Shown: positions 1 to 8,819, numbered from the stretch's first letter. The stretch: DNA of 54,862 nucleotides from an uncultured Pelagibacteraceae bacterium (GCA_902583585.1 CACHWN010000007.1:1-54862); one strand, 5' to 3'. Made by a program: numbers and translations. Notes: a model not told the origin generated them from the sequence alone.

Positions 1-756
1 AGACTTGGCGGAAATACAAACTTTATAAGTAAAATTGGTAAAGACTCATACGGAGAGTTAGCTCTTAAAACTCTAGAAAAAAATAAAATTTCTACAGAAA
101 ATATAATTCAAGATGGCAAACAACAAACTGGTGTAGCTGGAATTTTAGTTGATCAAAATAATGGAAAAAATGCAATAAATGTAATTGTAGGCGCCCCAAG
201 TTCTTTGCGAATAAGCGAAATTGAAAAACAAATTAATTTAATAAAAAGATCAAAAATTTTTTTAACTCAATTAGAGGTTCCAAAAGATGTTACATTACAT
301 TGTTTGAAAACTGCTAAAGAAAATGGATGCACTACAATTTTAAATCCTGCACCAGCATCTGAAATTTCAAATGAGTTTTATAATAATATCGATTTTTTTA
401 CACCTAATGAAACCGAGGCTGAATTTTATACAGGCATAAAGATTACTAATGATCAAGAAGCAAAGCAGGCAGCAGATAAATTAATAAATCTAGGAATAAA
501 AAAAGTAATAATTACTCTAGGAGAAAAAGGTTTATTTTATTCTGATGGAAAAGAGGAAATTTACTTAAAAGCAAACTCCGTTAAAGCCATTGATACCACC
601 GGAGCAGGAGATGCATTTAATGGAGGTTTAGCTTACGGGCTATCAAAAGAAAAACCAATAAAAGAGTGTTTAAAATTGGCAAATAAAGTTGCAGGAATTT
701 CTACTACAAAGCTCGGGGCAGGAGATGCGATGCCTTTTTCTAGTGATATAAAATGA
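1..756 (+). CDS. rbsK: Ribokinase-like PfkB-family sugar kinase, 5' truncated by the window edge
   Basis: The frame is open from the first base of the window, so the gene begins upstream. A TTG at 205 would open a shorter frame but is internal: the codons before it read as ordinary PfkB sequence (GGNTNFISKIGKDSYGE in the first 25 residues). Near the C-terminus is the family signature DTTGAGDAFNGG (about nt 589-624), which contains the anion hole and the catalytic Asp. The family phosphorylates sugars at the expense of ATP in the cytosol, and ribokinase makes ribose 5-phosphate. The C-terminal PfkB layout and the GGNxxNF-like N-terminal motif favour ribokinase, but adenosine or another sugar kinase cannot be excluded. 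The stop overlaps the next start (ATGA at 753-756), suggesting translational coupling. Confidence 0.85.
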   Translation, partial: RLGGNTNFISKIGKDSYGELALKTLEKNKISTENIIQDGKQQTGVAGILVDQNNGKNAINVIVGAPSSLRISEIEKQINLIKRSKIFLTQLEVPKDVTLHCLKTAKENGCTTILNPAPASEISNEFYNNIDFFTPNETEAEFYTGIKITNDQEAKQAADKLINLGIKKVIITLGEKGLFYSDGKEEIYLKANSVKAIDTTGAGDAFNGGLAYGLSKEKPIKECLKLANKVAGISTTKLGAGDAMPFSSDIK

Positions 757-1544
757 TAAAGGATAAAGTCTTATTTCTAATTTTTTTAATCTTTCCCAAT
801 TATTCTTTAGCATGTGAAAAGGAAGATTTTTTAACTTTTGTTTCTGCTGAAAAAAACAAGTGTATAGCACTCCAATCCATTGGTGATATAAAGCAAAACA
901 AAAAAAACTTAATTATATTTTTACATGGCGATTTATCTTCTGGCGTAAAACCTCCTGGAAAAAAGGGATATTGGAAATTAGGAAATGAATTGCTGTCAGA
1001 AAATGCTAATTTTTTCTTTCTCGGAAGACCAGGATACACTCTTGACTCAGGGCGAAAATCTTATGGAGATTACCAAGAAACTAGAAAATCAAAAACTAAT
1101 TATAAATGGGAGAAATTAGAGTTAGTTGCAAAAGCAGCTCAAAATCTCAAAGAATACTACAGAGCTAATAGTTTAATTATGATTGGCCATTCTGGAGGCG
1201 CATTTTCTTTAGCTACAATAAATAGCCGTATCCCAAATTTAATTGATAAAACAATATTAATTTCTTGCCCTTGTAATTTTGAGAATTGGAGAAAAATGAA
1301 GGGAGAAAGTGTTTTTAAACTGAAAACTTCACCTCATAGAAATATAAATGGAATCTCCAAAGACTCTCATACAATTATTATTGTTGGGAGGGATGACACA
1401 AATACATTTCCAGTATTATCAAAAAACTATCATGAAATGTTAATCACTAAAGGGTTAAAAAGTGAACTTTATATAATTGAAGGCAAACATGCCTCAGGTT
1501 CTTTAATTGATGCTTCAAAAATTATAAAAAGATTTATCAATTAA
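753..1544 (+). CDS. Exported alpha/beta hydrolase
   Basis: This 263-residue protein has a hydrophobic N-terminus ending in SLACEK, consistent with a Sec signal peptide and periplasmic location. The nucleophile elbow GHSGGA (about residues 145-150) supplies the catalytic Ser. A VGRDDTNTF segment plausibly gives the acid and EGKHASGS near the C-terminus the catalytic His, so a full Ser-Asp-His triad seems present. An HGDLSSG segment resembles the oxyanion-loop HG motif. Family knowledge supports ester, peptide or thioester hydrolysis, but the substrate cannot be read from sequence. It overlaps the ribokinase-like gene by 4 bases and is probably co-transcribed with it. Confidence 0.75.
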   Translation: MIKDKVLFLIFLIFPNYSLACEKEDFLTFVSAEKNKCIALQSIGDIKQNKKNLIIFLHGDLSSGVKPPGKKGYWKLGNELLSENANFFFLGRPGYTLDSGRKSYGDYQETRKSKTNYKWEKLELVAKAAQNLKEYYRANSLIMIGHSGGAFSLATINSRIPNLIDKTILISCPCNFENWRKMKGESVFKLKTSPHRNINGISKDSHTIIIVGRDDTNTFPVLSKNYHEMLITKGLKSELYIIEGKHASGSLIDASKIIKRFIN

Positions 1545-1606
1545 GAAATTACGTCTCACAATAATTTTAATTTTTTTCCACTATTTTTTTATTAAATAAA
1601 AGATTT

Positions 1607-2059
1607 TTATTCAGGTCTAAAAATAAGACAAAGACCATTATTACAAAATCTTTTACCACTTTTAGTTGGCCCATCGTTAAAGACATGTCCATGATGCGCG
1701 CCGCATTTAGCACAATGATATTCTGTTCTTTTCATTCCAAATTTATAATCTATCTTAGTTTTAAATGCTCCAGGTAAAGCCTCTGAAAATGATGGCCAAC
1801 CAGTGCCACTGTCGAATTTACTGGTAGAAGCAAAAAGTTTATTTCCACAATTAGCGCAATGATAAAAACCCTTTCTACTTTCTCTAAGTAAATCACTAGA
1901 AAAGGGTCTTTCAGTACCCTCGTTAAACATTATTTCTTTTTGTTTTTTTGTAAGGTTTTTATTGATAATTTTTTTTGTATTAGCAAATAGTGAGTTTAAA
2001 GGAAGAATAAAAGAAGAAAAAATTGTCAAGCTTAAATATTTTAAAAAATTTCTCCTCAT
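1607..2059 (-). CDS. msrB: Peptide-methionine (R)-S-oxide reductase MsrB, exported form
   Basis: The 150-residue protein starts with a twin-arginine-like or Sec-like leader (MRRNFLKYLS, then a hydrophobic run), so it probably works in the periplasm. It carries both zinc CxxC pairs (C68/C71 and C116/C119), the GTGWPSF motif, HHGHVFNDGP, and a catalytic Cys at 139 in the RFCNN motif. MsrB reduces the R epimer of methionine sulfoxide in oxidised proteins. An exported MsrA lies at 38296-38868 and would handle the S epimer. The start overlaps the stop of the upstream glutaredoxin gene by 4 bases, so the two are translationally coupled. Confidence 0.93.
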   Translation of the reverse strand: MRRNFLKYLSLTIFSSFILPLNSLFANTKKIINKNLTKKQKEIMFNEGTERPFSSDLLRESRKGFYHCANCGNKLFASTSKFDSGTGWPSFSEALPGAFKTKIDYKFGMKRTEYHCAKCGAHHGHVFNDGPTKSGKRFCNNGLCLIFRPE

Positions 2060-2316
2060 TTTCCATCTATTATTTTATCTAATTCGCCATTTCTATTGGC
2101 TTCCTGAAGTTTGTCATTACCACCAATGTAATGATCGCCGATAAAAATTTGAGGAATAGTTCTTGCGCCATTTGTTCTTTGTAACATTTCTTTTGCGTTA
2201 GCTGGATCTGCCCAAATATCGATTTCCTCAATTTCAACATTTTTTGTTTTTAATAACGCTTTGGCTGCTGCACAAAATGAGCATGGATTGCCAGTATACA
2301 TTGTGACTTTTTTCAT
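2056..2316 (-). CDS. grxC: Glutaredoxin 3-type GrxC
   Basis: An 86-residue thioredoxin-fold protein with a dithiol active site C12-S-F-C15 (the usual glutaredoxin sequence is CPYC), the cis-proline TIP motif around residues 53-55 and the glutathione-binding GGNDKL near residues 65-70. Length and motifs are typical of monomeric GrxC. It reduces protein disulfides and glutathione mixed disulfides in the cytosol. It sits between the TIGR03643 gene and msrB in one compact minus-strand operon, a redox-repair context. The CSFC variant is a mild departure from the common site. Confidence 0.92.
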   Translation of the reverse strand: MKKVTMYTGNPCSFCAAAKALLKTKNVEIEEIDIWADPANAKEMLQRTNGARTIPQIFIGDHYIGGNDKLQEANRNGELDKIIDGK

Positions 2317-2318
2317 AA

Positions 2319-2615
2319 TTAAAATATATCAGTTAATTTTATTTTTTCTCTTAGTTTTTTTCTACCTAATTGAAATTTTTTCCTATGTTTGATGCTAGTA
2401 TTATGCACTCTTTTTCTCCATAAGCGGAAGGAGCCTGGTTTTAAATTTTTTCGCATTATTTTGATGACTTGAGACTCATTCTTCCCAGTTTTTTCTTTTA
2501 TCTCTTCAAAAGTAATCCTATCTGCCCAAGCAGCCCAAATAATCCAATTATCATCCTTTTCTTTTGGCTCGGGATTTTTAACTCGTGTTTGAGGGATAAA
2601 ACTTTTTTTCTTCAT
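2319..2615 (-). CDS. TIGR03643 / DUF2805 family small basic protein
   Basis: A 98-residue protein recognised by WIIWAAWADRITFEEIK and a downstream PGSFRLWRKRV segment, characteristic of the TIGR03643 (DUF2805) family. The N-terminal half reads like a helix-turn-helix (FEEIKEKTGKNESQVIKIMR) and the C-terminus is strongly basic, so nucleic-acid binding is plausible. I recall the family as often being near photolyase/cryptochrome genes; here photolyase homologues lie far away at 39-42.6 kb. It heads the operon with grxC and msrB. Molecular function is unknown. Confidence 0.8.
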   Translation of the reverse strand: MKKKSFIPQTRVKNPEPKEKDDNWIIWAAWADRITFEEIKEKTGKNESQVIKIMRKNLKPGSFRLWRKRVHNTSIKHRKKFQLGRKKLREKIKLTDIF

Positions 2616-2628
2616 AAATTTATATATA

Positions 2629-3255
2629 GTGACTAATCAAATGTTTCCAACAGACTATATAATATTTTTACAAATCATTTTATTTTTATTTATTTCTCCA
2701 GGTCCGCCCAGAGTTGTAATTGTTTCACACACGTTAAACTATGGATTAAATAGATCTGTTTGGACTGCTTTAGGAGATATATCCGCAAATACTATCCAGG
2801 CTATTTTAGTAGTGTTTTTAATTGGCTCTTTTCTAAGTGATAACCCTCAAGTCCTTTACTATTTAAAGTGGGCGGGGATATTTTATATAGTTTATTTAGC
2901 CTATGACACTTTAACTTCTAAAATAAGAAGTTTTAATTCTAAAGATCAAAATTTAAAATCACCACTATCGTTTTATAAGGATGGATTATTAGTTGCAGGT
3001 TTAAGCCCAAAAGCACTTTTATTTTTTGGAACAATTTTTCCTACTTTTATAAACTTCGGATCAAATATTATTTCACAGTTTTTAATATTATTAATTACAT
3101 ATGTAGTGTTAGATTTTTTAACATTAATGATTTATGGATTGGCAGCTGAAAAAATTTCAGTATGGCTAAGAAGTAAACCAATGCTATTAAATACAATTTC
3201 TGCGTGTGTTCTTCTAATTTTAGCAGTTTACATTGCTGCGACACAGAATTTTTAA
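2629..3255 (+). CDS. LysE/RhtB-family amino-acid exporter
   Basis: A 208-residue polytopic membrane protein with about six hydrophobic segments and an N-terminal SPGPP motif in the position of the family SPGP(N) signature. The family exports amino acids and related metabolites across the inner membrane. The longest frame starts with GTG at 2629. An in-frame ATG at 2641 (MFPTDYI) is an equally good start, and neither has a clear Shine-Dalgarno sequence. The divergent gene begins only 13 bases away. Substrate unknown. Confidence 0.85.
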   Translation: MTNQMFPTDYIIFLQIILFLFISPGPPRVVIVSHTLNYGLNRSVWTALGDISANTIQAILVVFLIGSFLSDNPQVLYYLKWAGIFYIVYLAYDTLTSKIRSFNSKDQNLKSPLSFYKDGLLVAGLSPKALLFFGTIFPTFINFGSNIISQFLILLITYVVLDFLTLMIYGLAAEKISVWLRSKPMLLNTISACVLLILAVYIAATQNF

Positions 3256-3268
3256 TCACTTCTTACTG

Positions 3269-3297
3269 TTGTCAAAATCTCTATTTCTTGTTTTAAT
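3269..3297 (+). promoter_or_regulatory. Candidate sigma-70-type promoter for the ABC binding-protein gene
   Basis: TTGTCA at 3269-3274 and TTTAAT at 3292-3297 are separated by 17 bases, each close to the housekeeping consensus. The transcript would carry a short AT-rich leader containing a repeated TTAA/ATTA run and then an AAGAAGGGA ribosome-binding site just before the ATG at 3334. In such AT-rich DNA chance matches are common, so this is a candidate only. Confidence 0.4.
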
Positions 3298-3333
3298 AAA
3301 TTATTAATTAATTAATTAACAAGAAGGGAAATA

Positions 3334-4575
3334 ATGAATAAAATAGCAAAACTATTTGTTACATTTATTTCAGCAATAACTTTAGCACTTGTTTCTTTTA
3401 CTTCTTCTTTTGCAAAAGTAGAAGGTGAATACATTGTGTTAGGTTCTGCAATATCTCTTACAGGTAAATACTCTTCAAATGGTGTTCATACTCAAAATGG
3501 TTATAACATGGCCGTTGACAGAATTAACAAAATGGGTGGAGTAGAAGTACAAGGTAAGAAATATAAGTTTGAGATCATTTACTATGATGATGAGTCAAAC
3601 CCAAAAAGAGCCGCTCAGTTAGCTGAAAGACTAATTAAACAAGATGGCGTTCATTACATGCTTGGACCATACAGTTCAGGCTTAACAAAAGCCATTGCAC
3701 CAGTAACCGAGAAATATAAAATTCCTATGGTTGAGGCGAATGGTGCATCTAGATCTTTATTTACTAAAGGATACAAATATTTGTTTGCGGTGTTATCACC
3801 AGCTAACCAATACCTTGAAGTAGCTATCGATTTAGCGGTAGAAAAAAACGGTGGTAAAGGAGTAAAAATTGCTCAAGCATTTGAACAAGATGCTTTCTCA
3901 CAAGACGTGAGACTTGGTATTTTAGATGCAGCGAAAAGAACTGGATCTGAGATCATCATCGATGACAAACTACCAAAAGAACTTAACGATATGGCAGCTA
4001 CATTGGCTAAAGTAAAAGCTGTTAAGCCAGATGTACTCGTTGTATCAGGTCACACAAAAGGCGCATTAACTGCAATCAGACAAATTTCTGAAATGAAAGT
4101 TGATGTTCCTATGTTAGCGATGACACACTGTGATGCTGCAAAACTTTCTAAACAACACGGAAAGAAATCAGAATTCGCATTGTGTGCTTCTCAGTGGCAC
4201 AAAAATTTATCTTACAAAGATAAATTCTTTGGCTCTGGTAAGAAATACGCTAAAGACTTCCAAAAAGAATTTGGATATGACCCGCCATATCAATCAGCAG
4301 AGTCTTCTGCAGCATTGTTAGTGTTTAAAGATGCGTTCGAAAGAGCAAATTCTTTTGACAGAGATGCAGTTAGAGATGCGCTAGTTGATACAGAAATGCA
4401 AACTTTCTATGGAAACATTAAATTTGGACCTGGTGGCCAAAACGTTGCTAAGCCAATGATCTTGTTCCAAGTAAGATGTAAAGGCGATGATTGTGAGAAT
4501 AGAGTAGTAGCTCCTACAAAATGGGCTTCTGATAAGTTCTATCATCCAATCCCGAAATGGTCTGAAAGAAGCTAA
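3334..4575 (+). CDS. Branched-chain amino-acid-type ABC transporter, periplasmic binding protein
   Basis: A 413-residue periplasmic binding protein of the LivJ type (Peripla_BP_6). It has a clear signal peptide (residues 1 to about 27, ending SSFA) followed by IVLGSAISLTGKYS, the usual first strand and ligand loop of the family, and YYDDESNPKRAAQLAERL. It delivers amino acids, amides or related small molecules to the membrane permeases encoded just downstream. It has a strong ribosome-binding site (AAGAAGGGA) and its own promoter candidate, and is separated from the permease genes by an intrinsic terminator, suggesting higher expression than the rest. The ligand cannot be read from sequence; urea or short-chain amides are alternatives. 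Confidence 0.9.
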   Translation: MNKIAKLFVTFISAITLALVSFTSSFAKVEGEYIVLGSAISLTGKYSSNGVHTQNGYNMAVDRINKMGGVEVQGKKYKFEIIYYDDESNPKRAAQLAERLIKQDGVHYMLGPYSSGLTKAIAPVTEKYKIPMVEANGASRSLFTKGYKYLFAVLSPANQYLEVAIDLAVEKNGGKGVKIAQAFEQDAFSQDVRLGILDAAKRTGSEIIIDDKLPKELNDMAATLAKVKAVKPDVLVVSGHTKGALTAIRQISEMKVDVPMLAMTHCDAAKLSKQHGKKSEFALCASQWHKNLSYKDKFFGSGKKYAKDFQKEFGYDPPYQSAESSAALLVFKDAFERANSFDRDAVRDALVDTEMQTFYGNIKFGPGGQNVAKPMILFQVRCKGDDCENRVVAPTKWASDKFYHPIPKWSERS

Positions 4576-4592
4576 TAACTTCTGAATAATTT

Positions 4593-4627
4593 GAAAAGCC
4601 CCTAGTTTTCTAGGGGCTTTTCTTTTA
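4593..4627 (+). terminator. Intrinsic terminator between binding-protein and permease genes
   Basis: A perfect 13-bp stem (4593-4605 with 4610-4622) closed by a TTTT loop, with GCCCC/GGGGC in the centre and a T-rich tail running into 4627. It lies 18 bases after the binding-protein stop and ends about 16 bases before the permease ATG at 4644. Read-through would be needed to express the downstream genes unless they have a separate promoter, so it most likely sets a high binding-protein to permease ratio. Confidence 0.9.
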
Positions 4628-4643
4628 TAAGTTTTGAAATTTT

Positions 4644-5537
4644 ATGGACTTTCTTATTTTTAAAGCTCCAATGTTAATGGTCCAGGCATCACTGGATGGA
4701 ATTCTTTTAGGCATATTATTTGCATTGATCGCGTACGGCATGGCTCTTCAATGGGGTGTGATGAATATAATCAATATTGCTCAGGGTGATCTAGTAATTC
4801 TCGGAGGTTATATTGCATACACTATCTATCTTTGGGGAATTCATCCTGCTTGGGGAGTTATCATTTCTCCCATAATAATGTTTTTCGTGGGATGGGGACT
4901 CTATAAGTTAGTAATCAATAAAGTAGTGGATAGAGACTTATTTATTTCAATTTTAGCAACTTTTGGTATCGCTATTGTATTCCAACAATTAATGAATTTT
5001 ATTTTCGGTGCAGACGTGGTCGTGGCACAGTCTGAATATGGAACAACAATGTTATTTGATAATTCAGTAACCCTACCAAATTCAAAAATATTCTCTGCTT
5101 TTATAAGTGTTTTATATGCAATAGCTCTAGTTATTTACATGAGGAAATCTAAACTTGGAAGGGCTATAAGAGCTACAGCACAAAATGCAAGAGCTGCAAA
5201 AATTCTAGGCGTGGATACAGAAAAAGTTTATGCTGCAACTTTTGGTATCAACGCTGCTTTATGTGGGATTGCGGGAGCTTTGATTTCAATCACTCTTACA
5301 CTTCATCCTTATGTGGGACTGTCTTACACAGTTAGATCTTTCATGATAGTTATTGTTGCAGGTCTAGGTAATTTACCAGCAGTAGCAGTTTCAGGAATGG
5401 GATTGGGATTATTTGAAGAGTTTGCAGATTATATTCTAGGAACAGAATTTAGAATTGGAGCAGTATTTATGCTGCTCGTTTTAATATTAGTTTACAGAAG
5501 ATTTAAACTTTCAAAGAAAAGGGAGTATTTAAAATAA
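4644..5537 (+). CDS. livH: Branched-chain amino-acid-type ABC permease, LivH-like
   Basis: A 297-residue inner-membrane permease with many hydrophobic helices and the family motif near GLRxR/ARAAKILGVDTEKVYAATF (about residues 180-200), the loop that contacts the ATPases. GxxNxxxGDLVILGGY near residues 40-55 is typical of LivH. It forms the translocation pore with the LivM homologue immediately downstream; the gap between them is zero bases. The start is close to the terminator after the binding-protein gene. Confidence 0.9.
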   Translation: MDFLIFKAPMLMVQASLDGILLGILFALIAYGMALQWGVMNIINIAQGDLVILGGYIAYTIYLWGIHPAWGVIISPIIMFFVGWGLYKLVINKVVDRDLFISILATFGIAIVFQQLMNFIFGADVVVAQSEYGTTMLFDNSVTLPNSKIFSAFISVLYAIALVIYMRKSKLGRAIRATAQNARAAKILGVDTEKVYAATFGINAALCGIAGALISITLTLHPYVGLSYTVRSFMIVIVAGLGNLPAVAVSGMGLGLFEEFADYILGTEFRIGAVFMLLVLILVYRRFKLSKKREYLK

Positions 5538-6602
5538 ATGAATAAAGTAAAACAAAAAGATTTAATATTATATTCTGGTCTAATTATCTTAGGTCTAGCT
5601 GCACCTTATTTATTCTCGGCTTTCAAAGTTCAGCTTACATATCTTTGCGTCTTGATTGTTCTAGCAATGACTTGGAATTTACAAGGTGGAGAAATGGGTT
5701 ACAATACTTTTGGAAATATTCTTTTTTATGGTCTCGGGATGTATTTAACCGCTTCAGTTCAAGTGGGAATGTTTTTCCCATTAGCAGAATGGACAGAAAG
5801 TGGCGGTGAAAAAACTTTTGTTCATACTACAGCGCAATATTTTCAAGGAATAGGTGTCGGATTATTAGTTTCAGCAATTATTCCTGCCATCATCGCAGGA
5901 GCCATAGGTTATGCTATTTTAGGTTTGAGAGGACATTACTTTGCGATTTGTACTTTAGGTTTAGGTATCGCTGCAGGTGAAATTGCTGGAGGAATAGAAA
6001 TCATTGGAGCTGGTCAAGGATTTACTACACCACCTTTTCCTGCAGAAATAGTTGATACTGAAGCTAGAGGAAAGTTTTTCTACTTTTTAAGTTTTGCATT
6101 ATTAATCGGAACATTTGTTTTTGTTAAATATATTTACGGTTCCAGATTTAGATTAATTTTAAACGCGATAAGAGACAACGAAGATAAAGCCGAAGCAATG
6201 GGTATTCAAACTATGAAATATAAAATTGTAGGTTGGATGTGTTCCGCATTCTTCTGTGGTCTTGCAGGTGGAATTATGGGTGGATTAATTGGATATATAG
6301 ACTCTACTGATGTTGCTTTTGACGGAAGAGAGATGGGAGTATTCATGGTTCTCATGGCAATTCTTGGTGGAAAAGGAACTTTATGGGGCCCAGTAATTGG
6401 AGCAACGTTATTCCATTTCTTCAAAGAAGGTCTTTGGACATTAATATTAGGGTGGCAGTATGTTGCGCTAGGAGTTTTAATTGTTGTAATCGTAGTTTAT
6501 TTCCCAGAAGGATTAATGGGTTGGTTGCGAGAAAAATACCCTGAAAGATTTGGTGAAGTGATAGATGAAAAAGATCGAAAAGCACAGGTAGAATTAAAAT
6601 GA
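5538..6602 (+). CDS. livM: Branched-chain amino-acid-type ABC permease, LivM-like
   Basis: A 354-residue permease with around ten predicted membrane segments. It contains NLQGGEMGYNTFGNILFYGLG (the LivM GxxSFGxAxFxGxGAY-like segment) and IRDNEDKAEAMGI, the cytoplasmic coupling motif near residue 215. It partners the LivH homologue just upstream. A charged cytoplasmic tail (KYPERFGEVIDEKDRK) ends the protein. The 3' end overlaps the livG start by 4 bases (ATGA). Confidence 0.9.
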   Translation: MNKVKQKDLILYSGLIILGLAAPYLFSAFKVQLTYLCVLIVLAMTWNLQGGEMGYNTFGNILFYGLGMYLTASVQVGMFFPLAEWTESGGEKTFVHTTAQYFQGIGVGLLVSAIIPAIIAGAIGYAILGLRGHYFAICTLGLGIAAGEIAGGIEIIGAGQGFTTPPFPAEIVDTEARGKFFYFLSFALLIGTFVFVKYIYGSRFRLILNAIRDNEDKAEAMGIQTMKYKIVGWMCSAFFCGLAGGIMGGLIGYIDSTDVAFDGREMGVFMVLMAILGGKGTLWGPVIGATLFHFFKEGLWTLILGWQYVALGVLIVVIVVYFPEGLMGWLREKYPERFGEVIDEKDRKAQVELK

Positions 6603-7333
6603 GTATTTTACAAGTTAAAAACGTAAGTAAATCTTTTGGTGGAGTGCAAGCTAACGTAGATATTTCTGTTTCGGTCGAACAAGGATCAATTGTTGGTTTA
6701 ATAGGACCCAATGGTTCAGGTAAAACTACTTTATTTAATTCTATAGTTGGAACTCATCCGATCGACAAAGGATCAATTGTTTTTGATAATACAGAAGTTT
6801 CTGAAATGCCTGTGCCAGCAGTCGCTAAACTTGGTTTGTTAAGAACCTTTCAACAAACAAGAATTTATTCAAAACTTAATTGTGTAGAGAATATGCTTAT
6901 AAGTCACAAAGCTAGTGATTCAGGATTTATTTTTGCAAAAGTACCTGTAGAGCTTACTGAGAAAGCAGAAAATATTTTAAACTTTGTTGGCCTTTACCAA
7001 AAAAGAAATTTGAGAGCAGGAGATTTATCATTTGGACAACAAAAATTACTTGAGTTAGCAATGGCTCTAATGAATGAACCTAAAATGCTTTTGTTAGATG
7101 AGCCTACAGCTGGAATTAATCCAACTTTAATCAATGGAATCATAGATAGATTGATTAAAATAAATAAAGATTACGGAATTACTTTATTAGTCATAGAGCA
7201 CAATATGAAAGTAATTATGAGTTTAGCACAAAAAATTTTCTGTTTAGCGCACGGTAAAATGCTAGCAGAAGGTTCACCAGATCAAATTAAAAATGATAAG
7301 CGTGTTGTTGACGCTTATTTAGGGGCGCAATAA
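6599..7333 (+). CDS. livG: ABC transporter ATPase, LivG-like
   Basis: A 244-residue ATP-binding subunit with Walker A GPNGSGKTT (about residues 36-44), the ABC signature LSFGQQKLLELA, Walker B MLLLDEPTAGI and the switch His in VIEHNM. The Q-loop region LLRTFQQTRIY is also recognisable. It pairs with LivF to drive import through LivH/LivM. The signature reads LSFGQ rather than LSGGQ, as is common in LivG. It shares one base with livF. Confidence 0.93.
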   Translation: MSILQVKNVSKSFGGVQANVDISVSVEQGSIVGLIGPNGSGKTTLFNSIVGTHPIDKGSIVFDNTEVSEMPVPAVAKLGLLRTFQQTRIYSKLNCVENMLISHKASDSGFIFAKVPVELTEKAENILNFVGLYQKRNLRAGDLSFGQQKLLELAMALMNEPKMLLLDEPTAGINPTLINGIIDRLIKINKDYGITLLVIEHNMKVIMSLAQKIFCLAHGKMLAEGSPDQIKNDKRVVDAYLGAQ

Positions 7334-8118
7334 TGGCAAATCAATACGATGTTTTAGGTAAAGCACCTGGTTTAGAAGATTTAAATAAATTATCTCCTAA
7401 CGACGTTCATCTAACCATAAGAGGCCTAAATGCAGGTTATGGAAAAATGGAGATACTCCATAATTTTGATTTAACAGTCAGTAAGGCTCAATCGTTATGT
7501 TTAATAGGTCCTAACGGAGCAGGAAAATCTACAATACTTCACTCCATATACGGATTTACGAATATTTTTGATGGGAAAATTGAATTAGAGGGAAATGAAA
7601 TTACGACATTAACTCCTGCTCAGAAACTTAGTAAAGTGGGCATAGCTTATATCTTACAAGATAACTCGGTATTTCCAGATATGACTGTTGAGGAAAATCT
7701 TTTAATGGGCGGATACATCAAAGATAAACAGGACGAAGCCTATGAGGAAGCTGAGAGAATTTTTCAAAAATATGAGAGATTAAGAAATAGAAGGAATCAA
7801 CCTGCAAAAGTTTTATCAGGCGGTGAGAGAAGGTTATTAGAAATCTCAAGAGCATTAGTTATGAAGCCATCTGTTTTATTAGTAGACGAGCCATCAATAG
7901 GCTTGGAACCAAAATATATAAATATGGTTTTTGAAATTTTAGACGATCTTCAAAAAGCAGAGAAGAAAACAATAATACTTGTAGAACAAAATGCAAAAAA
8001 AGGTTTAGAGTTTGCAGATATAGGATACGTTTTAGTATCTGGCCAAACAGCTATTGCAGGTAAAGGGGATGATCTTTTAAAAAATCCAGACGTAGGAAGA
8101 TTATTCCTTGGTGGATGA
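7333..8118 (+). CDS. livF: ABC transporter ATPase, LivF-like
   Basis: A 261-residue ATPase with Walker A GPNGAGKST (about residues 58-66), the Q-loop IAYILQDNSVFPDMTVEENL, signature LSGGERRLLEI, Walker B VLLVDEPSIGL, and Gln in the switch position (LVEQNAKKG), all typical of LivF. It has roughly 25 extra residues at the N-terminus compared with the usual LivF, of unknown meaning. It overlaps azlC by 4 bases (ATGA), tying importer and exporter-like genes into one transcript. Confidence 0.93.
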   Translation: MANQYDVLGKAPGLEDLNKLSPNDVHLTIRGLNAGYGKMEILHNFDLTVSKAQSLCLIGPNGAGKSTILHSIYGFTNIFDGKIELEGNEITTLTPAQKLSKVGIAYILQDNSVFPDMTVEENLLMGGYIKDKQDEAYEEAERIFQKYERLRNRRNQPAKVLSGGERRLLEISRALVMKPSVLLVDEPSIGLEPKYINMVFEILDDLQKAEKKTIILVEQNAKKGLEFADIGYVLVSGQTAIAGKGDDLLKNPDVGRLFLGG

Positions 8119-8819
8119 TTAATTCACAAGCTTTCTTTACAGGTTTAAAATCTTTAAAAGGCGCAAGAAGTCCGGCGTTACCTTTAGCTGCTTGTTTTAT
8201 TGCTTTAGGAGCTTTACTTAAGGATGCTGGATTTAACATTCAACAAAGTGCAGCATCAAGTTTTTTTACTTATGCCTTACCAGGACAATTAGTAATGGCA
8301 GAGTCATTATTATTAGGCGCATCTATAGTAAATATTTTTTTAGCAGTATGGTTAGTTAATTTTAGACTTTATCCAATGACAGTTTCCTTATTTCCTTTAC
8401 TTGAGCACAAATCCCAACCTAAGTGGAAATATTATTTGTCTTGTCATTTTCTTGCAGTTTCATCGTGGTTAATTGCTAAAGACACTTACAAAAAGATTAA
8501 TGCCAAATATAGAATAGATTTTTGGATAGGTATTGGCACGGGAACTTGGTTAACAGCTGTTCTAATGACAGTTATTGGTTACCTAGCAGCAGATCTCTTA
8601 AATAAAGAAATGTTAATTGGATTGGCAATTGTAAATCCAATTTATTTTTTTTGTATGATGATAGGCGCCATGAAAAACATAGCCATATCTATTTCGGTAA
8701 TTTTAGGAACAACTTTAGGACCAGTTATTTATTTGTTTTCTACTGAGTGGTCATTATTATTTGCTGGATTGATAGCAGGCACTATTGCTTATTTATTTGG
8801 AGAAAAAGATGGTAAGTAG
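8115..8819 (+). CDS. azlC: AzlC-family branched-chain amino-acid permease subunit
   Basis: A 234-residue membrane protein with seven or so hydrophobic segments and the AzlC features LPLAACFIALGALLKDAGF near the N-terminus, LPGQLVMAESLLLGAS, and NFRLYPMTVSLFPLL. With AzlD it forms a two-component exporter (BrnFE/YgaZH family) usually linked to branched-chain amino acids or methionine. It follows livF with a 4-base overlap, so import and export genes share an operon. Confidence 0.88.
   Translation: MINSQAFFTGLKSLKGARSPALPLAACFIALGALLKDAGFNIQQSAASSFFTYALPGQLVMAESLLLGASIVNIFLAVWLVNFRLYPMTVSLFPLLEHKSQPKWKYYLSCHFLAVSSWLIAKDTYKKINAKYRIDFWIGIGTGTWLTAVLMTVIGYLAADLLNKEMLIGLAIVNPIYFFCMMIGAMKNIAISISVILGTTLGPVIYLFSTEWSLLFAGLIAGTIAYLFGEKDGK

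Noticed and set aside
205-756. A 183-residue frame from TTG at 205 as a complete gene
   Set aside because: The same frame is open to base 1 and translates as PfkB-family sequence, so the gene is truncated by the window and 205 is internal.
3301-3318. ATTA/TTAA tetranucleotide run before the binding-protein gene as a repeat element
   Set aside because: A short simple-sequence tract expected in AT-rich leader DNA; no second copy or structure seen.
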